Assembly (NCBI GenBank): GCA_020848665.1
Contig: JADLHR010000110.1
Span: 1 to 6,185, forward strand
Length of the DNA stretch: 6,185 nucleotides
Direction: 5' to 3'
From: Anaerolineae bacterium
GTDB lineage: Bacteria; Chloroflexota; Anaerolineae; Aggregatilineales; Aggregatilineaceae
Shown one piece after another: positions 1 through 6,023 of this stretch; position 1 is the stretch's first letter; the number at the start of each line of letters is the position of its first letter. The translations under genes and the position numbers were made by a program. A model generated the notes under the pieces. It did not search any database. It saw only the letters and a program-made list of their open reading frames with translations, and was not told the DNA's origin.

Positions 1-247
1 GCAGATCGGGCAGGCGGTGCTCGACCAGCGAGGCGTGATCGGGATCGAGGCCGAGCGGGCAGCCCACTGCCGCGCCAAGCTGTTCCAGCGCGCCGCCGCG
101 CCCGCAGCCGAGGTCCACGACGCGCAGGCCGGGTCGCAGGTAGGCGCGGATCAGCGCCTCGTACTGCTCGGTCGCGGGGCGCCAGCCGGGCCGCTGCCGG
201 GCGTACTGCGCGCGATAAGCGTTCTGGCGGTCGAGCGAAAGCGGCAT
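1..247 (-). CDS. Class I SAM-dependent methyltransferase, N-terminal part (runs off left edge)
   Basis: The first 82 residues of a minus-strand gene are visible; the rest lies beyond the left edge. The ATG at 247-245 follows a GAGGTG ribosome binding site with 5 nt spacing, which supports this start. Residues 43-52 read VVDLGCGRGG, the glycine-rich SAM-binding motif I of Rossmann-fold methyltransferases. About 15 residues later comes GLDPD (66-70), whose acidic residue fits the motif II position that binds the ribose hydroxyls. The N-terminus (NAYRAQYARQRPGWRPATEQY) is a typical short helical lead-in. The substrate cannot be told because the C-terminal acceptor-binding region is missing. It starts 20 nt after the sbcC stop codon, so it is probably the last visible gene of the same transcript. 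Family is confident, function unknown; a link to DNA repair is not shown by the sequence. Confidence 0.85.
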   Translation of the reverse strand, partial: MPLSLDRQNAYRAQYARQRPGWRPATEQYEALIRAYLRPGLRVVDLGCGRGGALEQLGAAVGCPLGLDPDHASLVEHRLPDL

Positions 248-252
248 CGGAG

Positions 253-258
253 CACCTC
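253..258 (-). promoter_or_regulatory. Ribosome binding site of the methyltransferase gene
   Basis: On the minus strand GAGGTG lies 5 nt before the ATG at 247. It sits wholly in the 20-nt gap after sbcC, so the methyltransferase has its own initiation site and does not rely only on re-initiation. Confidence 0.6.
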
Positions 259-267
259 GCCGCGTCG

Positions 268-2832
268 TCAGCGGATCATGACGCGGCTGCCGTCGGCGGT
301 CTTCTGTATCTCGATCTGGGTCGGGAAGGCGTCGCGCAGTTCTTCGACGTGGGTAATCACCAGCAGCAGATCGAAGGTATCCTGCACTGCCGTGATCGCT
401 TCGACCAGCCGCTGGCGGCCGTTCTCGTCCTGCGTGCCGAAGCCTTCGTCCATAAACAGCGTACGAAGCTGCGCCCCGGCCCGCCGCGCCAGCATCTGGC
501 TGAGCGCGACACGAATGGCGAAATTGACGCGAAACGCCTCGCCGCCGGAATACGACTCGTAGCTGCGCGTACCCAGCTCATCGCTGATCAGAATGTCGAG
601 CGTTTCCGCGACGCCGCCGGTTTTCTTCTCGCGCTGGGTGTCGAGCCGGACATGCATCCGCCCGCTGGTCATGCGGCTGAGCAGGTGATTGGCGGCTTCC
701 TCTAGCTCCGGGATGGCGGCCTCGATAATCATGGCCGGGACGCCGTTCTTGCCGAAGGCGTCGCGCAGCGTCTCGTAGATCGCCTGCCGCTCGGCCAGAA
801 TGACGCGTTTGGCTTCCAGCTCGGCTTTGTACTTGCGCGCGTTTTCCAGCGCGCTGAGCACCTGCTGGGCACGGAAGACCTGCTCCTGCGCGTGTTTTTC
901 GTCGGTGCGGCGGCGGCGCATTTCTTCTTCGCGGCGGCGCGCTTCTTCGACCGATTCCTGCAGTCCGTCGATCTCATTCTGCGCGGCGACCGCCAACGCC
1001 TCTTCTTCAGCCAGCACTTCCCGCCAGCGCGTGCGGCGGGCTTCGGCGCTCGCCAGCGCGCTCTCGACTTCCGGAAGCTGGCTTAGCGCGCCTGCCAGAT
1101 CGCGCTGCCGCGCCTCGAAGGTGTGATAGGTGCTCAGCGTAGCGCGGGCGGCGCTGTGCGCGTCCGAGTCGTAGCCCAGCGCGTCGATCTCGGCCTGGAT
1201 CGCGCCGCGCTGCTGCTGAAGCTCCTGTGCGTATTCGCCCGCCTCAAGCATCTGCTCGATCACGCCGAGCGCGGCCCCTTCGCTCTGGATCGTGGCGGCG
1301 GCCTCGTGCGCCTGCTCCGCGCTGATCCGCAGGCCAGCGGCGCGCTCGCGCCGGGCGGGCAGCGCCCGCAGCGCGATCTCGATCCCCGCGACGCTCTCCT
1401 TATGTGCTGCCAGCTCGGCAGTGATGGCCTCGGTGCGGGCGGTATTGGCGCGGTGCTGATCGCCGCGCGCCGTACCCTGTGCGCGCAGGTCCGCTAGCAG
1501 CGTGGCCTTGTGCGTCTCGTCGAGCGGCTGGCCGCACAGCGGGCAGGTCGCTCCGGCAGCTTCCACGTCGTTAATGCGCGCCTTGATCGCCTGCATTTCG
1601 TTATACAGCGTCGTGTTGGTGGCGCGCAGTCCGGCCATTTCTTCCTTCAGCGCGGCCGCCGTGTCGCGCAGATCATCGCGGCGCTGCTCCTCGGCTTCCA
1701 GCGCGCGGACCTCGCTCTCCACGTCGGCCAGCTCCAACTGATAGTGCTCCAACTCGTTGGCGCTGCGTCGGGCGGACCCAATGCGGTCATGGTGGACCTT
1801 CGCTTCGGCTTCCAACTCGGCGCGGGCGGCGCGGATCGCACTCTCAACCTCGTTCAGCCGGTCCTTGATCGCGCTCATGACCTGGAGCTTTTCGCCGAGC
1901 GCCTGGTCCGCCTGGCGCGCGGCCTGAAGCTGGGCGTAGCCATCCTCGATCATCTCGCGCTCGTCCAGCACAGCGCGTACCTGTTCCAGCTTCTGCGCGT
2001 GCCGCGCCAGGTCCTGCTCGATCTCGTCCAGGTCGGCGCGGCGCTGGCGGACGCGATGCTCGGCCTGAGCCAGCCGTGTCTGCGCAGCGCTCATCTGCTC
2101 GTCGGCCCCGGCTACCTCGGCGTAGCGCGCTTCGGCTTCTTCGCGGAGCTGCGCGGCGTCGGCCAGCGCGCTCGCGGCCAGCGCCAGATCGCGCTGCAGC
2201 GCCGGCTCTTCGGCTTCCTGGTGCTCGATCTCGCGCAGGCGCATCCCGATCAGGCTGACTTCCTGCTCGATCTGGCGCAGTTCCTTCTTAGCGCGCTCCT
2301 CGTAGGTCTGCCACTGTTCCAGGCCGAGGATATCACCCAGAATCTTCTTGCGGTCCGCTGGCGTCTTGACGGTGAAGGCGTCGGCGCGGCCCTGCTGTAG
2401 AAATGCCGAGTGGACAAATGTCTCGTAGTCAAGGCGCAGCAACTCGACGATCTTGCGCTCTGTTTCAGGAATTTTCGGCGAGGTGAGCGTTTGCCAGATC
2501 TGCTTTGGCTCGTCCCAGGCGAACAACTCCAGCGCGCTGCGCCCCTGGCGGGCAGTCTTGCCCATCTGCCGCTTGCGCACGACGCGATAACGACCCTCGC
2601 CCTGCAAGAAGTCAAGCTGCACCAGCATCTCGCTCTGGCCCTGGTGGATCAGATCGTCGTCGGAGCGCGTCCGGGCGCGGCCCCACAGCGCCCAGGTGAT
2701 CGCGTCCAGCAGCGACGATTTTCCCGCGCCGTTCGGCCCGGCCAGGCAGGCGAGGTGGATGCCCTCGAAGACCAGCGGGTCGGGGTTGCGATAGGCCAGA
2801 AAGTTGCGGATTTCCAGACGAACAGGCAGCAT
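268..2832 (-). CDS. sbcC: SbcC, Rad50-family ATPase subunit of the SbcCD exonuclease
   Basis: Protein of 854 residues with the full Rad50/SbcC architecture. The N-terminal ATPase half has Walker A GPNGAGKSS (32-40) and a Q-loop region AFLQQGRAD (143-151). A long Ala/Glu/Arg-rich coiled coil (about 175-425) leads to the zinc hook TCPLCGQPL, with C430 and C433. The returning coiled coil (about 440-690) is followed by the C-terminal ATPase half: ABC signature YSGGEAFRVN (761-770), Walker B and D-loop LRTLFMDEGFGTQD (789-802, with D795 and E796), and switch histidine in ITHVEE (H828). In this family two SbcC molecules dimerise through ATP and the Cys-x-x-Cys hook, and work with the SbcD nuclease on hairpins and blocked double-strand ends. 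At 854 residues it is shorter than E. coli SbcC (about 1050), mainly through shorter coiled coils, but no motif is missing. ATG at 2832 has a weak AAAAGG site 6 nt upstream, and Walker A at residue 32 is the expected distance. sbcD lies upstream on the same strand. Confidence 0.96.
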   Translation of the reverse strand: MLPVRLEIRNFLAYRNPDPLVFEGIHLACLAGPNGAGKSSLLDAITWALWGRARTRSDDDLIHQGQSEMLVQLDFLQGEGRYRVVRKRQMGKTARQGRSALELFAWDEPKQIWQTLTSPKIPETERKIVELLRLDYETFVHSAFLQQGRADAFTVKTPADRKKILGDILGLEQWQTYEERAKKELRQIEQEVSLIGMRLREIEHQEAEEPALQRDLALAASALADAAQLREEAEARYAEVAGADEQMSAAQTRLAQAEHRVRQRRADLDEIEQDLARHAQKLEQVRAVLDEREMIEDGYAQLQAARQADQALGEKLQVMSAIKDRLNEVESAIRAARAELEAEAKVHHDRIGSARRSANELEHYQLELADVESEVRALEAEEQRRDDLRDTAAALKEEMAGLRATNTTLYNEMQAIKARINDVEAAGATCPLCGQPLDETHKATLLADLRAQGTARGDQHRANTARTEAITAELAAHKESVAGIEIALRALPARRERAAGLRISAEQAHEAAATIQSEGAALGVIEQMLEAGEYAQELQQQRGAIQAEIDALGYDSDAHSAARATLSTYHTFEARQRDLAGALSQLPEVESALASAEARRTRWREVLAEEEALAVAAQNEIDGLQESVEEARRREEEMRRRRTDEKHAQEQVFRAQQVLSALENARKYKAELEAKRVILAERQAIYETLRDAFGKNGVPAMIIEAAIPELEEAANHLLSRMTSGRMHVRLDTQREKKTGGVAETLDILISDELGTRSYESYSGGEAFRVNFAIRVALSQMLARRAGAQLRTLFMDEGFGTQDENGRQRLVEAITAVQDTFDLLLVITHVEELRDAFPTQIEIQKTADGSRVMIR

Positions 2833-2888
2833 ACCGGGCCTTTTCTCTGCGCTGGCAGTCGCTCATATGTGCGAAACGCACCGGATAA

Positions 2889-2917
2889 GGGATACCGCGC
2901 CCGACGCGAAATGTCCA
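2889..2917 (-). promoter_or_regulatory. Possible internal promoter before sbcC
   Basis: On the minus strand TGGACA (2917-2912, 5 of 6 to the -35 consensus) is separated by 17 nt from TATCCC (2894-2889, 3 of 6 to the -10 consensus), about 57 nt before the sbcC start. The -10 match is poor. It is listed because sbcC is separated from sbcD by 272 nt including a hairpin-rich repeat that could reduce read-through. Speculative. Confidence 0.22.
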
Positions 2918-2960
2918 GCTTTGTTCGCCGGCGGTGGCGCGGCAGGGAAGCGGTGCTGTT

Positions 2961-3075
2961 CCCCCCATCCTTCCGCCCTGCGGTCGGCATTCCTTCCCCC
3001 ACAAGGAGAGAAGGAAAAGGATCGAATGAACTCCCCTTCCCTCATTTTGGGGGCAAGGGGCCGGGGGATGGGGGG
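2961..3075. repeat. Imperfect dyad repeat between sbcD and sbcC, with two internal hairpins
   Basis: The 272-nt gap between sbcD and sbcC (2833-3104) holds a 115-bp stretch unlike the coding sequence around it, with strong C-runs on the left and G-runs on the right. Its ends are a perfect 10-nt inverted repeat: CCCCCCATCC (2961-2970) and GGATGGGGGG (3066-3075). Inside are two smaller hairpins: TTCCTT (2990-2995) with AAGGAA (3011-3016), and CCCCTT (3033-3038) with AAGGGG (3055-3060), the latter extended by inner C/G pairs. No coding frame looks conserved; translations give low-complexity strings such as LILGARGRGMGG, the kind often left in databases as false small proteins. It resembles dispersed intergenic repeats (REP- or MITE-like) of many GC-rich bacteria, including Chloroflexota. 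No transposase is present and I cannot see a target-site duplication. Only one copy lies in this window, so its repetitive nature is inferred. Confidence 0.55.
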
Positions 3076-3104
3076 CCTGGCCGGGCGCAGATCCGTAACA
3101 CGCT

Positions 3105-4355
3105 TTAATCTTCCTGCTCAAATATTTCGCGGGCGTGGTCGAGCAGCAGGCTGACGCGATCCGCCGGGACTTCCTTCGTCGCCAGGTACCGCTCCAGCAG
3201 TTCGACCGGCGTCAGCCCTTCCGGGGTCGCCCCCAGGCGCAGCCGAGCCGGGCGCTCCACGCTGCGCTGCAGCGCGGCGACGTGGTTCGCACCCGCGTCG
3301 ATCAAGGCGTGCTGGATCGCTCGCTCGTTGAGCAGCAGGTCCGACTCCGGGTCAGCGGTGATGATCATCCGCACGACCGCGCTGTCCAGATCGTGCCGCG
3401 CGATTGCTTCGAGCGCGATCTGCGTCGGGTCGCCGGCGCCGCGCACATCGACTCGCAGCGTGACAAACGGGCGGCAGGCCGCCGGGATAAAGCGCCACGC
3501 CGTTGAGCCGCGCGCCAGCTCGACCCAGCAGAAGCCCTTCTCGTCACCTTCCTCGCCGAAGTCGATCCGCTCCAGGCTGCCGCTGTACACCACCGGCGGC
3601 GCGTCCGCCCGGCCTAGCGTCAGGCACTGGTGCTTGTGGATGTGCCCCAGCGCGACGTAATCCCAGACGGGGTCGGCGATAGTGCTGAGCATGACCATTA
3701 CGTCGCGGCCCAGCATCACGCTGCGCTCACTGCCGAGCACCGCCCCGGTCACGCTGAAGTGTCCGGTCAGCACGCGGGGCCGATCGATTCCGGTGACCTG
3801 ATCGGCCAGCGCGCGCAGGGTCCGGTCAAGCTGCTGCTCCAGCAGCGCGTCGATCTCAGCGATGGTGCTGGCGTGCGGGGTGTCGATCTCGCGCAGCAGG
3901 CTCCGCACCGGGTAAGGCGCGGTGGCGACCATCACCGGGCCACGCTTCGTCTCGATCTCGTGCACCGCGTAGTCGCGCCCCAGGATCGTGTTCGGGACAT
4001 TGAGCGTGTCGTAAATCTCGATGCTGGACGCGCGCTTTTCAATCATCGGCAGGTCGTGGTTGCCGACCAGCAGCACGACCGGAGCCATTCGCGCCAGGTC
4101 CTGCACGCGATAGGCGAACTCGCGCTGGAAGGTTGGCGACGGATTGCGCGATTTGAACGCATCTCCCGCGAAGACAACCAGGTCCACGTCGTGCGTGCGC
4201 GCGTAGTCGATCATTTCTTCCATGCGCTTGAGGAAATCCATCACGCGCGAACTCAGGCCGGTTTCCGGGTCGGTCCGGCCATAGTTTTCCATGCCGATAT
4301 GCGTATCGGCGAAGTGCAGCATGCGAATTGGGTCGGATGACGCAGAATCAGTCAT
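3105..4355 (-). CDS. sbcD: SbcD, Mre11-family nuclease subunit of the SbcCD exonuclease
   Basis: Protein of 416 residues from the chosen start. It is a calcineurin-like metallophosphoesterase with the Mre11/SbcD motifs in order: HFADTHIG (14-21, D17 and H19), FAGDAFKSRNP (62-72, D65), GNHD (98-101), TGHFSV (197-202, H199) and GHIHKH (237-242, H238 and H240). Together these bind the two catalytic manganese ions. In this family SbcD gives 3'-5' exonuclease and endonuclease activity on DNA ends and hairpins when bound to SbcC. The C-terminal third (about 280-416) corresponds to the capping and SbcC-contact region and is poorly conserved. I chose ATG 4355, not the in-frame ATG 8 codons earlier at 4379, because GAGGA lies 5 nt before it and the frame then overlaps the upstream nucleotidase gene by just 8 nt (ATGACTGA). 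Motif II has GDAF where GDLF is common, a mild change. sbcC follows after 272 nt. Confidence 0.95.
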   Translation of the reverse strand: MTDSASSDPIRMLHFADTHIGMENYGRTDPETGLSSRVMDFLKRMEEMIDYARTHDVDLVVFAGDAFKSRNPSPTFQREFAYRVQDLARMAPVVLLVGNHDLPMIEKRASSIEIYDTLNVPNTILGRDYAVHEIETKRGPVMVATAPYPVRSLLREIDTPHASTIAEIDALLEQQLDRTLRALADQVTGIDRPRVLTGHFSVTGAVLGSERSVMLGRDVMVMLSTIADPVWDYVALGHIHKHQCLTLGRADAPPVVYSGSLERIDFGEEGDEKGFCWVELARGSTAWRFIPAACRPFVTLRVDVRGAGDPTQIALEAIARHDLDSAVVRMIITADPESDLLLNERAIQHALIDAGANHVAALQRSVERPARLRLGATPEGLTPVELLERYLATKEVPADRVSLLLDHAREIFEQED

Positions 4356-5385
4356 ACAAATCCTCGCTGGCGGGCGCATTGGCGCCGCCGGTGCGGCGCG
4401 GCGGCCGGCTGAGACGGATCGCGGCGAGCACGGCGTCGTGCAGGTAGCGGTTGGTGACGACGACGCCCCGGTTGCGCGTCATGCGCCGCCCGGTGCTGAA
4501 GTCGAGCGCCCGCCCGTTAACGTCGGTGATGCGCCCCCCGGCCTCGGACACGATGGCGTGCCCGGCGACGTGGTCCCACATCTTCTCGCGGTAGGCCACG
4601 TCCGGCGCGAGGCGCAGAAAGATGTCGCCCAGCCCGGCGGCGATCATGGCGTGCTTGTCCTGGCTGTCAAGCTGGCGCTCCGGCGCGTCCGGCCCGCGCT
4701 TCAGCGCGTGGCTGAGACGCTCCAGGAAGGCGCGGTCGGTGTGCGCTGACTCATAGCTGCTCAGCAGCCGGGCAGTCTGCGGGTCGGTGTGCAGCGAAAC
4801 ATGGATCGGCTGCGCCACACCGCCGAACAGCGGCTCGATGAAGGCGCCCGCGCCCTGCCGGGCGAAAATCAGCGCGCCGGGGTCGTCCGGCGGGTTTGGA
4901 TCGTCGCTGTAAAAGCCTGGCGAGGCGAGCACGCCCAGCGCGGGCTGGTTCTGGACCAGCAGCCCGATCGCGACGCAGTAGTGCCGCTGCGCCAGAAAGC
5001 CTTTCGTCCCGTCGATCGGGTCGATCACCCAGGTGCGGGCCGCTGTCTTCTGCTTGCCGTAGTCGAGCCAGGCGCAGATTTGCTCCTCGAAGACGTACCC
5101 GCCGACTGCGTCCGTCACGTACCGCTGGACCAGCGCGCGCTGCCGGTCATCCAGCAGCAGCATAAATTCCTCGGAGCGCTCTTCGGACAGCACCGCGTCA
5201 TCAGGATAGTTCTCGGCCAGCGCGTTGCCGATCAGCGCCTGCGAGGCGTAGTCGGCGATTGTCACCGGCTCACGGCCATCTTTCTCGGCCGGATCAACCA
5301 GCTCCGCCTGAATCGTCTGGCACAATGACGCGGCCATTCGCGCGACAGTTTTGATGGTCTGAAGATCCTGCTCGGTAATGCGCAC
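4348..5385 (-). CDS. 3'(2'),5'-bisphosphate nucleotidase, HAL2/CysQ type (inositol monophosphatase superfamily)
   Basis: Protein of 345 residues from a GTG start. Superfamily metal-binding motifs are intact: SEERSEE (67-73, E68/E69), WVIDPIDGTKGF (119-130, D122 and D125) and KMWDHVAGHAIVSEAGG (268-284, D271). The DPIDGTKGF form, the preceding segment ending in LDYGK, and DSQDKHAMIAAG (240-251) match HAL2/SAL1-type enzymes better than plain inositol monophosphatases, as does the length (HAL2 proteins are about 350 residues). Members hydrolyse PAP, a by-product of sulfate activation and sulfotransfer, to AMP and phosphate with magnesium; some also act on inositol 1,4-bisphosphate. The substrate here is inferred from family. 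The start is supported by AAGGAG 8 nt upstream. No sulfate-assimilation gene is visible nearby; the gene instead leads the sbcDC run and overlaps sbcD by 8 nt. No signal peptide, so cytoplasmic. The extreme C-terminus (about 328-345) is Arg/Pro/Ala-rich and looks unstructured. Confidence 0.88.
   Translation of the reverse strand: MRITEQDLQTIKTVARMAASLCQTIQAELVDPAEKDGREPVTIADYASQALIGNALAENYPDDAVLSEERSEEFMLLLDDRQRALVQRYVTDAVGGYVFEEQICAWLDYGKQKTAARTWVIDPIDGTKGFLAQRHYCVAIGLLVQNQPALGVLASPGFYSDDPNPPDDPGALIFARQGAGAFIEPLFGGVAQPIHVSLHTDPQTARLLSSYESAHTDRAFLERLSHALKRGPDAPERQLDSQDKHAMIAAGLGDIFLRLAPDVAYREKMWDHVAGHAIVSEAGGRITDVNGRALDFSTGRRMTRNRGVVVTNRYLHDAVLAAIRLSRPPRRTGGANAPASEDLYD
4361..4365 (-). promoter_or_regulatory. 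Ribosome binding site that decides the sbcD start
   Basis: GAGGA on the minus strand lies 5 nt before ATG 4355 and inside the last codons of the upstream nucleotidase gene. It favours the internal start over ATG 4379 and fits translational coupling through the 8-nt stop/start overlap at 4348-4355. Confidence 0.6.
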
Positions 5386-5393
5386 TCAGCCTG

Positions 5394-5399
5394 CTCCTT
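5394..5399 (-). promoter_or_regulatory. Strong ribosome binding site of the nucleotidase gene
   Basis: AAGGAG on the minus strand, 8 nt before the GTG at 5385-5383. It is close to the full Shine-Dalgarno consensus and decides the GTG start, since no ATG occurs near it in frame. Confidence 0.7.
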
Positions 5400-5421
5400 G
5401 TGGGCGCGGGAGACCGGCGCT

Positions 5422-5450
5422 ATTGTAGCGCACGCCTACACGCGACGAAA
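5422..5450 (-). promoter_or_regulatory. Likely promoter of the nucleotidase-sbcD-sbcC run
   Basis: TACAAT (5427-5422 on the minus strand) differs from the sigma-70 -10 consensus at one base. With a 17-nt spacer the -35 region is TTTCGT (5450-5445), a weak match. Transcription would begin near 5415, giving a leader of about 30 nt that contains the AAGGAG site. The placement between divergent genes and the twin element on the other strand make this plausible. Confidence 0.5.
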
Positions 5451-5476
5451 GCCAGCCATTTCAAGGCCGAATGCGC

Positions 5477-5482
5477 TACAAT
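5477..5482 (+). promoter_or_regulatory. Likely -10 element of the ferritin-like gene promoter
   Basis: TACAAT on the plus strand, in the same sequence context (TGCGCTACAAT) as the opposing minus-strand promoter. No recognisable -35 lies 15-19 nt upstream, so an activator or a group-specific promoter architecture may be involved. Transcription would start near 5489, giving a leader of roughly 33 nt to the GTG at 5523 but only about 12 nt to the alternative ATG at 5502. Confidence 0.45.
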
Positions 5483-5510
5483 CTGAATCGATTGGCTTTG
5501 AATGGATGCG

Positions 5511-5517
5511 AAAGGGG
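5511..5517 (+). promoter_or_regulatory. Ribosome binding site that decides the ferritin-like gene start
   Basis: AAAGGGG lies 5 nt before the GTG at 5523. The in-frame ATG at 5502 has no purine-rich site before it, so the GTG is the better start. Confidence 0.6.
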
Positions 5518-5522
5518 CTATT

Positions 5523-5951
5523 GTGGACAAGGCAACTCTGATCAAGGCGCTCAACGAAGACCTGGCGAACGAATTCCAGGCGGTGATCATGTACAGCGTG
5601 TACTCGGCCAAGGTCAGCGGACCCTGGCGCCCGCAGTTGGTTCAGTTCATGCAGGCCGAGGTCCCGGATGAGCTGGGGCACGCTCAGTTCCTCGCGGACA
5701 AGATCGTCGCGCTGGGCGGCGAGCCGAACACCACGCCGGTCGCGGTGCCGAAGGCGGCGACGGCCCGCGAGATGCTCGAAGCGATCGCCGAGGCGGAGCA
5801 GCGGGCGGTCGCCGGGTACACCGAGCGCGCGAAGATGGCCGAGGAATACGGCGACAAGGCGCTCGTCGTCCAGCTTGAGGACATGATCCGCGACGAGCAG
5901 GGTCACATGGAAGAAACGCTCAAGCTGCTCAAGAACTGGGACGAGGATTAA
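5523..5951 (+). CDS. Ferritin-like diiron protein (bacterioferritin-related, apparently without haem)
   Basis: Protein of 142 residues from GTG 5523 (149 if the ATG at 5502 is used; that start lacks a ribosome binding site). It is a predicted four-helix bundle with a full ferroxidase set: E17, E50-x-x-H53, E92 and E125-x-x-H128. The spacings (33 residues from E17 to E50 and 33 from E92 to E125) equal those of bacterioferritin E18, E51/H54, E94, E127/H130. The bacterioferritin haem ligand Met52 falls at L51 here, so haem binding of that type is not expected. Family members oxidise Fe(II), using oxygen or peroxide, and many store iron as a hollow multimer; whether this one forms a cage is unknown. 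It is shorter than bacterioferritin (about 158), with little after the last helix. No signal peptide or membrane segment, so cytoplasmic. It is divergent from the nucleotidase-sbcDC run and is probably monocistronic, ending at a hairpin 28 nt downstream. Confidence 0.88.
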   Translation: MDKATLIKALNEDLANEFQAVIMYSVYSAKVSGPWRPQLVQFMQAEVPDELGHAQFLADKIVALGGEPNTTPVAVPKAATAREMLEAIAEAEQRAVAGYTERAKMAEEYGDKALVVQLEDMIRDEQGHMEETLKLLKNWDED

Positions 5952-5971
5952 CCGCGCCCGCGCGACGGTAT

Positions 5972-6008
5972 AAAGAAAACGGGCCGGATGCGCAGTATAT
6001 CCGGCCCG
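5972..6008 (-). terminator. Intrinsic terminator, best oriented for the right-edge minus-strand gene, possibly bidirectional
   Basis: CGGGCCGGAT (5980-5989) and ATCCGGCCCG (5999-6008) form a perfect 10-bp GC-rich stem with a 9-nt loop. On the minus strand the stem is followed by TTTTCTTT (5979-5972), a classic T-rich tail. It lies 15 nt after the stop of the minus-strand gene at 6024. On the plus strand there is no T-tract after the stem, so for the ferritin-like gene it would be a weaker, hairpin-only stop. Confidence 0.82.
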
Positions 6009-6023
6009 CTGTGTGCGCAGCGA

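Larger units (their letters stand above)
5422..5482. repeat. 11-nt perfect inverted repeat spanning the divergent promoter region
   Basis: ATTGTAGCGCA (5422-5432) and TGCGCTACAAT (5472-5482) are exact reverse complements separated by 39 nt. Each arm contains a TACAAT -10 hexamer pointing outward to its own gene. The repeat may be two copies of a shared promoter motif or an operator read by one regulator. The identity over the five bases upstream of the hexamer goes beyond what a -10 element alone requires. Confidence 0.6.

Noticed and set aside
17..562. A 181-codon plus-strand frame at the left edge
   Set aside because: It is antisense to both the methyltransferase and the SbcC C-terminus, both supported by catalytic motifs.
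1510..2400. A 296-codon open frame on the plus strand inside sbcC
   Set aside because: It is antisense to the coiled-coil region of a well-supported SbcC. High GC and Ala/Glu/Arg-rich codons commonly leave the opposite strand open. Its translation shows no domain and it has no clear ribosome binding site.
2410..3108. A 232-codon plus-strand frame running from sbcC across the intergenic gap
   Set aside because: It is antisense to the SbcC N-terminus including Walker A, then crosses the repeat element. The C-terminal part reads as the low-complexity translation typical of dispersed repeats.
2612..3121. A 169-codon minus-strand frame overlapping the sbcD end, the repeat and the sbcC start
   Set aside because: It is out of frame with both real genes and derives much of its length from the repeat.
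4355..4379. The longer sbcD start at ATG 4379 (8 extra residues)
   Set aside because: The extra residues (MRPPARIC) have no family resemblance, and the internal ATG has a GAGGA site at the right spacing.
5479..5494. Small hairpin CAATC...GATTG and the palindrome AATCGATT in the ferritin leader
   Set aside because: The stem is only 5 bp and AT-rich and the palindrome is 8 nt; both are within what chance would produce, and no riboswitch-like structure accompanies them.
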